Source: Paraconiothyrium sp. Pb-2020
Lineage: Eukaryota; Ascomycota; Dothideomycetes; Pleosporales; Didymosphaeriaceae
Length of the DNA: 64,000 nucleotides
Assembly: GCA_022419385.1 (NCBI GenBank)
Contig: JAJUBI010000004.1
Coordinates: forward strand, 2,027,286 to 2,091,285
Direction: 5' to 3'
Position 1 is the stretch's first letter, and each line of letters starts with the position of its first letter. The position numbers and the translations under genes are program-made. The notes under the pieces were generated by a model. The model made no database searches, had not been told where the DNA came from, and saw nothing but the letters and a program-made list of their open reading frames with translations. This document shows, one piece after another, positions 25,366 through 36,269 of this stretch.

Positions 25366-26355
25366 ATGTCGTCAGTCAAGTTTGAGAAGGAGACGGTCAC
25401 CAAGAGCGCCGAAGGGCTCGCGGGCGCCGCCGCCGAAGCAGCGGGCAAGGGGAAGGACGACCTGCTCAAGAATGTCGGCGAGGCCATTACCAAGGGAGGC
25501 GGCGCGAACGGATACCTTCAGGTGAGTGGCGCGTAATTGCCAATTGGCCATGCTGCGTGCCTTGGTACTGACTGCTGCCGACAGGCGTACCTCAAGCACC
25601 TGCAGGAGAACCCTCTCCGCACCAAGATGCTCACCTCTGGTACCCTTTCGGGTCTGCAAGAGTTCCTTGCCTCGTGGATCGCGCATGATCGGAGCAAGCA
25701 CGGCCACTACTTCACCTCGCGCGTTCCCAAGATGGCCCTCTACGGCGCTTTTATCAGTGCCCCGCTTGGCCACTTCTTGATCAGCATATTGCAGAAGATC
25801 TTCCGCGGGCGCAAGAGCCTCAAGGCCAAGATTATGCAGATTCTTATCAGCAATCTGATTGTAAGCCTATATCCCATGACGGCCTCGCCGGCTAGCTCAC
25901 AGACTTAGATCTCTCCCATCCAGAACTCGATATACCTTGTGTCCATGGCCGTGATTGCTGGCGCACGCACCTTCCACCAGGTTCGAGCTACCGTCAAGGC
26001 TGGCTTCATGCCAGTCATGAAGGTGAGCTGGATCGTATCGCCCATTTCTCTGGCCTTTGCTCAGCAATTCCTGCCCGAGCACACATGGGTGCCCTTCTTT
26101 AACATCATCGGTTTCATAATCGGGACATATGTAAACGCACATACCAAGAAGAAGAGGCTTGCTGCTTTGAGGCGCAAGCACTACGGCGACGGCAGCGGTA
26201 GGGATCTAGGAGGTAGGGACCTAGGACGTGGGGATTATGGTAGGGCCGACCCGAGCGGTAGGAGCGTGGTTGGTGGCAGGCCTGGCGATGAGTACCCTGG
26301 CGGCAGGCCTGGGGAGTACCCTCCCGGACCTCCAGGAGCCCGACGCGACTACTAG
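25366..26355 (+). CDS. Mpv17/PMP22-family organelle membrane protein (3 exons)
   Basis: Exons are 25366-25521, 25585-25860 and 25909-26355. Introns of 63 and 48 nt are both phase 0. The 292-residue product matches the Mpv17/PMP22 family, whose members are small multi-span proteins of the peroxisomal or inner mitochondrial membrane. Family features are the helix after AYLKHLQENPLRTKMLTSG, the segment KMALYGAFISAPLGHFL, a third near ISPIQNSIYL, and a closing W(V)PFFNIIGF-type stretch before a basic patch (TKKKRLAALRRK). The substitution pattern is closest to the fungal PMP22 branch, so a peroxisomal location is my preference. Unusual is the final ~55 residues, made of repeated Gly/Arg/Asp/Pro-rich units (GRDLGGRDLG, GGRPGDEYPGGRPGEYPPG), probably disordered. 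Intron 2 has two possible acceptors, at 25908 and at a CAG 15 bases on. The first keeps the conserved ISPIQN. Confidence 0.88.
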
Positions 26356-27265
26356 AAATCTTTTGGTGCCAGCGACTATAGCCTTGTGAGCCCGCGCACC
26401 TGCATGAATCACCATATGTGCTTGAGGGTTGGCATGCTTGCCTGAATACCATCACACTGACGATGCTCACGTACTACACACGTCGGATGACAAACGTAAG
26501 AGACGGAAGCGAGCTGGCCATAATCCAGCGTGGACCTCGTTGTAAGCGCGCATCGCCACAGAAGCGCCCCAAGAGCTGGGTGCTGTAAGCAATGTTCTGT
26601 ATATTTTCATGTCCGGTCCGCTCCATGTTACCCCTGCACCTCTTTTGGCTCTGCGTATATATTAGTATCCTACATAACTGTCTTCACCTCATTCCTTCGT
26701 CTCCCGGATTATTGCTCTCATGGCGTACTGCCGTTCCCAATTATATGGCTACCATCCGTCGGTACACCATACAATCGTGTTGCGGAAAACTGATGAAAGA
26801 GCCAGTAGAAGACACAAGTCACTGTTGAATCTAGGTAACCATCGTGGCTTCTGTGTCCCAGTTTGGGATGGCTCCCTGAATGCGAGCAGAGCGGGTGCAC
26901 GTTTTTCAGTAATCGACGAATTACAGGGCGGGATACCACTCTCTGCGCATTGTCCGTCACGACGGAAACAGAATTATGTTCTTCCATATGGCTGCTTTGC
27001 CAAACGCTAGAGGCAAACATAAGTACGTGTATACATACCCTTGGACGGCGCAAACCACCGTCTTGATGTAACACAGCGGGGCACAAGACCACTTCTTGGG
27101 CTCACCCATACGAAGCACCGTTCGCGCTCGAGGAACGTCAGAGATCCATTTTGACGTTATATAAACTGCATATGTTCGAAAATTGACACTCATCCGCCGT
27201 TTTGCACGTATGGCTGCACTATCTGGAATAGCTGTACATTATTCGCTTCCGCCATAATCGCCCTA
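26356..27265. other. Intergenic, nothing recognised
   Basis: This holds the 3' end of the PMP22-like gene and the presumed promoter of the SprT-like gene. Short random frames only. Confidence 0.5.
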
Positions 27266-29131
27266 ATGCCATTCTGTTCTCCCCGCCTCACTTCATATGT
27301 CGATCGCTCTTTGGTCGCATCGAGGTACTTGCAGGATCATCACTATCTACATGACTCTGATCCTGAGTCTCGCCACGAAGGCCTATCGTTGCGTGTTTGC
27401 CGTCCGCTGTCTGCCCTTACGCCGAAGCTCCAGAACCCTCGTCTCAAGTGTGACCGCAACTTGGGATGGAACATTGACTGGGCGGTTGCTTTCCTTGTTG
27501 ACTTTCTGGATCCGAAGAACAGTCCTGATGCAGCGGCTGTGTTGAAGAATATCCATGTACGAGCGCAGGCACTCGAGAAGGAAGGCCACGTCCTAGAGAT
27601 TCCCTTCCGCATCTTCGGCAAGCTGAACGAACTATTGTTCGCCGGCCACTTGAAGGATGCGGTTTATCTTGAGATGCGGAAGCTACATCCCGATGTGTCA
27701 GGGGCTACGCACACTCACGGCTGGGGCCTTGATCCCAAAGTGAGGAGAGTCTCCATCTACCTGAACAAGGATATTTTTCATCAAATCAGGTCTCGAGACC
27801 TCATCGGCACGCTCATCCACCATATGATTCACGCCTACTTCCTCATTGCATGCGGCCCGCAAGTCGAAAAAGAAACAGAATACGGACGTCTCGACCACGG
27901 CCTCCATTTCGGCAGGATTATGACAGCGATCAAGAAACTTTCAGGTCTGAACGGCCGCCCCCTCTCATCCCTCGACTTCGGCCACACCCTCAACCAAACC
28001 CACCGTCTCTTCTACGACGAATATCATCACTATCGGCGCAACCCGTACCACCGGCGTCGCGGGAAAGAAAAGTGGTATTGCAGCCACTGCTTCTCTGACG
28101 TCGCCGTCCTCTCTAATGGCGAACTCGATGCCTGGTACGGCATGGTGTGTAAACCCCTCCTCATTCTTCCCGAAAGCCTCCGTAGCGCAGCAGTACAGAT
28201 CTACAATCCTCGCCAACACATCCTCGAAGAAGTTCATCGGGCTGAAGCCACGCCATCTACCGCCTCAAATGAGTTCATCTACAAGGACAAGTCCGTCCTC
28301 GTAACCTTCGCAAACCTGGAAAACTTCTACAGCATACGCCGCGCGTTCGAAAAGGCGGGGTGCAGGTACTTAGAATTGAACGAGATCATCGACCAGGATA
28401 CCGTGCTTCGCTTTCTCGAGCTACTGCACACGGGATCCTACGGCCCCGATGCAAAACTCGCTCTATCGCTGGGAAGGAAAGGCCCACCGGATATCAAGAG
28501 TCCCAGCGCGGGGGAGCCCTATGTCCTTACCGATATCAAAATGTACAAAATGGGCATCATAATGGGGTTTGACGAGTTGAAGGAGACGGCGCTGCAGAGG
28601 ATGTATAAGCATGCTGTTACGCACGAGGATCCTATATCCCTACTTCAAGAACTATACGGTTGTGGGGAACCGGACGCTGATTTGAAAACTTGGACAAGGA
28701 AATTTTTAGGAAAAGTGCCTGAGGCCGAGTGGGGTATGGTGGCGGGAGAGCCGAGTAATCTGGCAAAATTGGAATGCGAGCTGATGGGATGGAAGGCGAG
28801 ATTTGATGATTTGCTCGAGAGGAGTAGTGCGTTGAAGTACGAGGTGGGCAAGGTGAAGAGGGAGTTGGTCGCGAGTGGGCTGTATGCTGTTGCGACGGGG
28901 GCAGTGTTTGGAGGGCCTTTGAGTTTGCCACCGAGGCATTTGGCACCGCAAGTAATGTTGGGAATGGGGATGAGGCATCATGGGCATCTGAACTTGCCAT
29001 GGGTGCCACCGGAAGTGGAGAGGAGGGCTGCTTCTGCCGCTGCTATGCCGGGCGATGCGTTTCTGGCGGGAAGTCTCGGCTACAGGGACGATTACGATAA
29101 TGTTGTTTCGCCTTGGGATGGCACTTGGTGA
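27266..29131 (+). CDS. SprT-like metalloprotease-fold protein with altered active site and BTB-like C-terminal half
   Basis: Single exon, 621 residues. Residues ~85-240 resemble the SprT-like domain (zinc-dependent proteases such as Spartan/Wss1 relatives). A helix with FGKLNELLFAGHL is followed by a strand region and then LIHHMIHAYF at residues 183-192. The metal-binding His185 and His189 of HExxH are present, but the catalytic Glu is His (HHMIH). A further His, from DHGLHFG, could be the third ligand. A basic stretch and a WYCSHC knuckle follow (residues ~268-275). The C-terminal part (FLELLHTGSYGPDAK, then IKMYKMGIIMGFDELKE) resembles the end of fungal BTB-like proteins, which suggests oligomerisation. 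Peptidase activity is doubtful given the missing Glu. The protein may bind zinc or a partner without cutting. The start is the first ATG of the long frame; the first ~60 residues look weakly conserved and a later start is possible. Confidence 0.78.
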   Translation: MPFCSPRLTSYVDRSLVASRYLQDHHYLHDSDPESRHEGLSLRVCRPLSALTPKLQNPRLKCDRNLGWNIDWAVAFLVDFLDPKNSPDAAAVLKNIHVRAQALEKEGHVLEIPFRIFGKLNELLFAGHLKDAVYLEMRKLHPDVSGATHTHGWGLDPKVRRVSIYLNKDIFHQIRSRDLIGTLIHHMIHAYFLIACGPQVEKETEYGRLDHGLHFGRIMTAIKKLSGLNGRPLSSLDFGHTLNQTHRLFYDEYHHYRRNPYHRRRGKEKWYCSHCFSDVAVLSNGELDAWYGMVCKPLLILPESLRSAAVQIYNPRQHILEEVHRAEATPSTASNEFIYKDKSVLVTFANLENFYSIRRAFEKAGCRYLELNEIIDQDTVLRFLELLHTGSYGPDAKLALSLGRKGPPDIKSPSAGEPYVLTDIKMYKMGIIMGFDELKETALQRMYKHAVTHEDPISLLQELYGCGEPDADLKTWTRKFLGKVPEAEWGMVAGEPSNLAKLECELMGWKARFDDLLERSSALKYEVGKVKRELVASGLYAVATGAVFGGPLSLPPRHLAPQVMLGMGMRHHGHLNLPWVPPEVERRAASAAAMPGDAFLAGSLGYRDDYDNVVSPWDGTW

Positions 29132-30491
29132 CTGTGCAGGATCAATAGATGTTTAGGATGGTTGGATGATCCTTGATATTGTAAGCGTTATTGTCGGTCC
29201 ACGGTTTACCTAGGTATCAATCTGGATGTTGTTTAGCAAGGGGTACGTTGGAAGCACAAATTGATGCCACACTGCAGTACAGGGGAACTACCCTTAGTCA
29301 ACGAATAATCATGTTGCAGAGAGATATCTACTCCAAACAAGGACTGCTGTTCGCACGCTGCTTGCATTTGCCACGGTGTTTTGAATTGTAAATTCTTCTT
29401 AAGCTCCTGTCATCCTTGCGGACTTACTGCCACATTTCAACTGTCCATTCTCTTCCACTTCCGCGCAACACTGGCATTTCACAAACCCAGATCTTTCTCA
29501 GAATCTCATCATGGGGGCCCCACACAAAAGTTCATAGCTCACATCTGCGAGAACTGCTTTCCGTGTGGCGCGGGAATGCAACGACGCAATCGAACGAACG
29601 TAAGGCAAGTGCGCGAAGTTCGGAATCTTGAACGAAAATTGATAAGAGACAAAGGCTCGGAGTTTTGGCGGACATGACCCAAGGAAGCTCCAGCGGTTCG
29701 ACAGTACTTACGGCGGCTATCGATCGCATTATCTGAAGGAGGGGAAGTGCATACTTCTTTACCCCATCTCAATTGCAAATTCCCTGAATCGACTCTTCAC
29801 GTTTTCCAGAAGGGAAAGAAGCCAAATCCCGGCTCAAAGAGTGGAATCTTCCCAGGAAGATCTGCAATTGGAAGAGCAGATACTTTCCGACCAAAGAAAA
29901 TATGAAGTTATTTGTTTGAAAAGGGGATGAGAGTGAATCAGAAGATAGCAATAAAATTTGGGTTTGGGACCTAGAAATGCGTTGGTCTTTGGGGAGGCTA
30001 TGTGAAGCCAATGTTGCATGAGACTCGACACAGGTAGAAAGGAGGGCAACTCCGAGGATGTGGTGTCTGAGTGAGGCATGCCCACGCGTAAGAACATCTG
30101 GTCTTTTCAACACTCTGAACATGTGGATTCAGCCATCCAGGTTTGATTGCCACTCCTGTTCCGCAGCCTCGAAGCCTGTTGTCCTACGCAGTGATTTTGG
30201 ACCGAACATTAAATTTTCCACGTGTACAACGTCGCAACTCAGTAACATAATCGACTCAATATTGTCGTATTGCTGCGACTAAAGCCTGAGCTAGAGTACC
30301 CGTATCTGCCTCGTAGATTTGACTAATCTATTCATTGGAAGACCACTTGTCCGTAACAACGCCGTACTCCGTCCCAATGCGGCCACTCATCGCAATGAGT
30401 TTCCGTTTCCCCGTCATTTTTGATCGTGGTATCTTAGCGTTCGACATGTTGTCCGATGTTACTCGTTACGAAGTGATGTTGGCTCGGGTGT
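29132..30491. other. Intergenic between convergent genes, nothing recognised
   Basis: This 1.36-kb gap lies between the 3' ends of the SprT-like gene (plus) and the eS30 gene (minus). Only short overlapping frames are present. Confidence 0.5.
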
Positions 30492-30780
30492 CTAAGATCC
30501 GGGATTGGGGTTCATCTGCACTGGTCAACAGCCATCTACGGTACTATAGTGAAGTTCCTACCTTGCGCTTGCCGCCGGTCATGGTAACGTTGACGAAGCG
30601 GCGGGTGTATGTGAGCCTCTTCTTGGCGCGGCCCTTGGGCGTCTTCTTCTTCTCCTGGGGTTCGACCTTCTAGGTGTTAGCGTCCTGCGACGGCGGACGC
30701 GGGGACGAGATGAAGCCTACCTTGGGAGTCTGCGATTTGACCTTTCCGGCACGAGCGAGGGATCCGTGAACTTTACCCAT
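30492..30780 (-). CDS. 40S ribosomal protein eS30 (3 exons)
   Basis: Exons in transcript order are 30780-30721, 30666-30562 and 30515-30492, giving 62 residues, the usual fungal length. Introns are 54 and 46 nt. The product begins MGKVHGSLARAGKVKSQTPK, continues with the basic KGRAKKRLTYTRRFVNVTM block and ends in KMNPNPGS; the last exon encodes only MNPNPGS and the stop. It is a small-subunit ribosomal protein and is not fused to a ubiquitin-like domain, as expected in fungi. The acceptor of intron 1 is ambiguous: the genome reads TAGAAG, so splicing after TAG would add one Lys (63 residues) while splicing after AAG gives the conserved KVEPQEK join. A divergent gene starts 420 bp away. The first and third exons are too short to stand out as frames. 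Confidence 0.95.
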
Positions 30781-31200
30781 GATTGCGGTGTTGGAGGTTT
30801 GCTGTCCTGCTGGGGTTGAGCGGCGTTGTGGTGGATTCGGCTCTCTGTGGCTTCGCTTGTCGGAGAAACGGTTTCGCCGGTCGCGCTTGCCCCTCACCTA
30901 CTGATGGAGAAGTGGCGGACGATGCTCGATTACAAGCCGGCTCTTAGGAGCACTTCTCTTAAACAAAAACATAATTATTCGTGGCATCCCGTTTAGATTT
31001 TTAAGCAAGTCATTTTGAGTCATATTTGCCGTCGCTCTCTGTCGCTCTTTGCCGCTGCATTGACTCATCCTTTTGATCCTCCACTTACTGTCCATAACCC
31101 GGCATATACATCAGGATTACTTCCCATAGACATCGGTTCGCTCTCGTTTGGCTCGGACCTGGTTCCTTGCATCCAAAGAACTCCAGTTCGCTTCCAGGCC
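30781..31200. promoter_or_regulatory. Bidirectional promoter between eS30 and LRR-like gene
   Basis: This 420-bp spacer separates two head-to-head genes and must contain both transcription starts. An upstream in-frame ATG for the right-hand gene exists at 31015, but the later ATG is preferred. No specific factor site is claimed. Confidence 0.6.
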
Positions 31201-33041
31201 ATGCCCAAGAAGCACCACCCTACATATGCATCGATCAAACCAACATACGTCCACCCATCTCTCCAAAGCTCGCGCAACGCAGCTTCGTCCTCGACGCCAC
31301 CTCCACAGACCGTGAACGATCGTATACAGCAGCTGCGGCGCGAACAAACACCGCGCGCAACCGCACAACGTAGAGATGAAATCACAGAAGTGGTCAGTAA
31401 CCGGACTGTGCCGCCCGATCTGAGGCGTATACTGCATATGGCAGAGGTTGACGCGCCGAGACCAAAGCTAGGTAGACGGCGACTAGATGGCGAAAGACCT
31501 CCCCCGGGACCTGCCGCGCCAACGAGCTGGCTGCGCAGGAGCAGATGGGCGCCAGAGTATGGCAGAAAGTCGATGACTTATCATGGGCATGGCGCCGGAG
31601 CGGGCCGGTTCTGCAAGCTGGTGAATGTTCATAATGTGGAGTTCAAGGTATGTACGCAATTTGCGACATGATTGGACATGCACAGTGGGTGACGCAGGAC
31701 TATGACTTAGGTACCATCAGTACCATTGTGCGAAATGAAAGGACATACCCTCCAAAAGATCAGCGCTCTATTTCAGTCAGCGAGTGCAAGGATATTGCTA
31801 CGATCGTTACCCACTGTGCTTGCATCGTCGGATAATGTTAACTTGAACAGCGTCTACCATCGCCACGAAGCCTAATCCACTATTGTTTGCGAACATTCGC
31901 ACTGCATTGGGAAGAAATTTCTGTGTACGAGCAACATTATCTTCCTGGGCTACCCGTAGTATTAAAGGAAGCCATGCTCAGCTACCTCTCTCTATACGGT
32001 GAGCGATCATGCATGGACTTCAAATCGTTCAAGATCCTCTTTCAGAACGATCAAGAGGTGGAAGGCGTCTCAGGATCAGAGGACGTACAGTTCCTGGATC
32101 TCACAGCGTTGCTGAACGAAGCATATACATTGAAAGACTTAGAAAAGTCACTTTCGCGGTCAAGCCTAGGTGCTGTTGCAACAAGCAGCATGGCCGACCT
32201 TTCCCTCTCCACACCAAAGCAGCAATCCAAAGCAGCCTTCGAAGTCGCCGACTCCTGGGAAGACGAAGCAGACGACAGCCTACCACTCGTGCTTCCCGCA
32301 ACCCTCGCTGTCCCCATCTTCCCCAACCTAACCCGCCTCTCTCTCGCCCATCCCGGAACAGTCGCCTCTTGGACCGACCTCCTCTCGCTCTCGATCCATC
32401 TAAAGACCCTCACCCACCTCTCGCTAGCCTACTGGCCGCGCCCAAGCACAACCCCCAACGCAGCGACGACCTCCATGGTCGGGCGGTATGGCACCGTCTC
32501 CCTCGGCGGGTCACATTTTTACTCCGACCTCGACGACGACTGGCACGAGGCAGCCAACATCCTGCGCCGCCTCTCGCTCAACACGTACTGCCTTAAGTGG
32601 CTCGACCTCGAGGGTTGCACTTGGCTCAAGGCCCTGACCTGGGACTTACCCTCCAACGCAACACCCTACACGAGCGCGGCTATCATGTCGGGCAACGACG
32701 AATGGGTGCGTCCGTCGTCATCCCCCGGCCCAGATTGGAACGGCGCGTGGCGCCAGATCGAGTACCTTAATCTATTCCAGGGCTGGATACCCAGCGATAC
32801 GAAGAGTTTGCAGAACATGCCCGCTGGGGTTGTGCCTGCGCAGCTGATGCGCTGGCTACGAGAGTACGGGAGGAAGGAGGGCGTAAAGGATTTGCTTGGG
32901 GACGAAGGTGCGCATGGGGCTGTAGAGTGGGTAGAGAAGGAGAAGGTTGTGCGGAGTGTGGGTTTCGCGGTGCAGAGTCTGAGGAAGGTGGGCGGGGGAA
33001 AGTATTGTCGTGTGGATTACGGATGGGGCGGAGAAGTGTAG
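31201..33041 (+). CDS. Large fungal protein of unknown function with LRR-like region (2 exons)
   Basis: Exons 31201-31647 and 31851-33041 flank a 203-nt phase-0 intron with a GTATGT donor, a GTTAAC branch-like site and an AACAG acceptor. The protein is 545 residues. The N-terminal exon is basic and Pro-rich and ends with a FCKLVNVHNVEFK stretch. The second exon starts with an aromatic segment and contains a region of spaced leucine strands (FPNLTRLSLAHP, LKTLTHLSLAYW, CLKWLDLEGC, IEYLNLFQGW) typical of irregular leucine-rich repeats. I see no F-box, signal peptide or membrane span. An LRR-based protein-binding role is inferred; the actual function is unknown. Translation could also begin at the in-frame ATG at 31015, adding 62 residues that look like untranslated leader. 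Confidence 0.75.
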
Positions 33042-36000
33042 ACTTCAATCCCACTCAATCATCGCGAAGCTGCACATTATACTTTTGGAGTTAATGGTGA
33101 TCTATAGTGTTCCGGCCCCATCGCGGAGATAAGACGTTCTCCCGAAAATATAGAATACAGGATTAGAGGGAAGAAACTCCGTCAGCACTGGGAGCCCGGG
33201 CCACTGGGCAAAGCGCTCGACGGCCCCGAGTCGGAAAAAGCTTGAAATTCCAACATCTAGATCCTGCCGCACGATCCAGTAGGTTGTTAGCGTCCATACG
33301 CGACTCATTCTTTAGAATTTGTATTATATCAGCACCGCAGCTCAACAATAAAGGTGGGCTCGTGCGAATATTGTCAATAGTGGGAGATGGTTGGCTCTGT
33401 GGCGGAATATGAAATACTGAATAAAGTTGTAGGCGGCGTTATTCGAGTCAAATAACGCCGAGTTGAGAGGTCCACAGGTAATTGCAGGTGATGACGAGGG
33501 GCCAATAGTGAGTAAGCGTTGCTAACGCCTATCGTGAGGTATATGGTATTCTCGTAAAATTAACCAGTGCGCTTATTCACACTCAGATGTGAATGAACAT
33601 TATTCATTTGTCGCCACCGAAAGATGAGGCTGAATGGAGTCTTTGACACGGTCAGCAAGAAGGGTGTAGGCACCATAGGCAGCACAGAAACATTCACAAG
33701 GTGTAGCAACAGTGCGGTCGCAAATCGTTGATTACACCCTGGATAGGCATGGGATGGTACAGGAATCGCGTGATTTTGACTTCCATTGAAGGGTGATGGA
33801 TCAGTCTCTCATAGGGGCAGTCTTCTGTTCAGTTGTTAGAGGCTCATGATGCCGTGATGTTGAGCTGCCTTGACCCAAGTTGAGACGTCAACTTGGAAAG
33901 GAACGCAGAGTGGCGATGCGTGGACAGTGTTCGAGATAGGAATGCTCTTCCTGAGGACCTCGATCGTAGCGAATGAGCGAATGAGACACTTCGACGTCTG
34001 TAGCATGTTTTGTACGAAAAGCCATCGTGACTCTGTGGTGGTGTCAGCGAAGGTGTCTAAGCACGCCACTGTGACGACGGCAAGAGTCACGACAGATGAA
34101 GTTGGTAGCTGTAACACACAACCGTGTTCCGCAAAGGGCTCGGACCGCTTCTCACGCAGATGGCGCCGACACCCGCTACGCTCATGTGGGCACGTATTCC
34201 CGTTGTTGTGTAAATTATCTCCCTTTCTTCATGGGACTCGGGCACGAGGCCTCGTAGACATCTGCATGGTCCGCTGAATGGGGCAATCAACTCGACAGTC
34301 GGATCTGCCGAGACGCTCTGCTAGACAACGTCGAACTATGAAGGAACAAAGTCTTGAGGCGCTCCACACTCGGCGGAAGGTTGGAGAAGAACCACACGCG
34401 ACCCATGGAGATGGCAGGAACGATGCACCTGCCCAAAGCCGAAAATGGCAGCAAGAAAGCGTCAGTGCATACATCAAGTGCTGATGGGTCAAGGGCCGGC
34501 CCCGCATGAAGAGACTACCGGCAGCGTTTCGGGTGGAGTTGGTGAGAGCGTGTCAGATAAATAAAGACGACGGCTTCATGCGTGGTGGCATAGTGTGGGA
34601 TGGCTGCATTTCCCCTCCTGGCCAATATTGAACCTGTGCGACGGTGCAAGGGTAACCGATAGCGATAATCAATATGCAGCTGTGGTGCACGATAGATAGT
34701 AGATAGTAGTGCATGTCCCGAGATAGACGCTCCGTAGTCCGGGTGAATGCAAACATCGGAGCGTGCGATGCCGCGTTAACGAGACATGGCTTTCTCAATA
34801 GAGAAAGTGCATAGCGAGTACGGCAGGCCTCGTTCTCCCTCGCCGCGATTGATCAGAATAGAGGCCAGGTTGCTGGCGGGAGGAGCGCGCTGAGCAAAGC
34901 TTGAAACGCCACAAAGCATGCATCAGCATCTGGCATCATGCTTTACGAGTACAACCCCGGGCGCTGACTGCGAAGCTCACATCGGGACACATTGTCGCGG
35001 GGCGGAGGCGTACAGTAGTGCTCGGGCATGACGACGACGACCGGAAGAGAAGAGCAGTCCACCAGTCACTGCGGCAACGAAGCTCTTGTGTAGACTAGAG
35101 GAGGCCATGGCTAGGCTGCATAGCGGAGCTGCGGACGGCACGTTTATTATCATCTGCATTGGCAAATCATGGCAGGCGGCAGAAGCACGCCGAAGGAAAG
35201 TCTCTAGAAATTGCGCAATGGAGCCGGGAGGGTTAGAACTGCGGCCTCGTCTGTTTCAGCCTGCCGTCGCCGCCGTGAGCCGCGCAACTGACAGCACGTA
35301 ACCGGCGCAGAGGCAGAGGGCAGCAAGGGAGAGGGCCGAGTGACATAAGACGGTGGTTCGGTTTCTCACGCGTCCCGTGGCGTAGCAGCCGGTGGGCAGA
35401 AAGGGGCAGTGAGCAGTATCGCCATGATGGCAACGAGGTTGGTCGGGTGTGGTCGAATCAGGCTTTTGACCGGGGCGTGGAGCCCAGTGCGGCGCGCAGT
35501 CGCTGTGCAGCTCGCATCATGAACGCGTGGCTCTCCAGCTGCGCTCCGCGACGGCGTTGGAATGTGGGCGGGCGCGAGACGACGCTGGCGTATCGTGTGC
35601 GGATGACGGGCGGCCGCGGTGCGCAGGCGGTCCCCCGAGGCCGTCGCAGACAAACAGCGATCTTCGCAGGCGAGTCTTGGAAGCGCAGGTGTTGTGGGCT
35701 CCGGACAATCTGCGCCCGCCGCGCAGGGACACGGCGGCTTGAGCGCCATTGCGTGGGCAACCCGAAGCTTAGCGCGCCTCTGAAACTCGCCTCCATGGAA
35801 ACCCACGAGGCTGGTGGCAGCGGTCGCGGCCTCCGCCCAACAAAAGCCGCGGGTCGCACCCTCGCCCGTCACAGTAGCATTCGCTCGACTCTTCCCCAGC
35901 GTCGCTTGTCCACTCGTTTCTCCTTGCTGTCCTCGCTGCCTCCTTCCCGAAGCAGCCAATCTCACGCCGCCTGCATCGGGCCTGGCTTTGTGCAACGCGA

Positions 36001-36269
36001 GCGCCTGCTGCTGATAAGACATTCTGCGCCAGGAAGGGACTCCCGCAGCAACGCACCGACCCGTCCAGCACCGAAGGGCAGGGGGCCCGCACGACAATCT
36101 GCACGCTGCATCTGCAATCTGCTACCCGTGCCGCATCATCATATAACGCCCGCCCTGCCCTTGGCCGTGCCGCGTCCAGCTATTTCTTCGCCTTCACCTC
36201 CACGCCTCCGGTCAGGCGCCTCCCTCCCTCCTCCGCTCCCTCGACACGGCTCTGGCCAACGCGGCCACG
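33042..36269. other. Long intergenic region, GC-rich on the right
   Basis: This 3.2-kb stretch has no convincing gene. The left part is of ordinary composition. From about 34.9 kb GC rises and overlapping long frames appear on both strands (35447-36466 plus, 35366-36097 minus). Their Arg/Pro/Ser-rich products have no motifs and one runs into the GT32 gene in another frame. The right end is probably the GT32 promoter and leader. Confidence 0.5.
36141..36146 (+). promoter_or_regulatory. Possible TATA element of the GT32 gene
   Basis: ATATAA within a GC-rich surround, about 125 bp upstream of the GT32 start codon. Called from sequence and position only. Confidence 0.35.
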
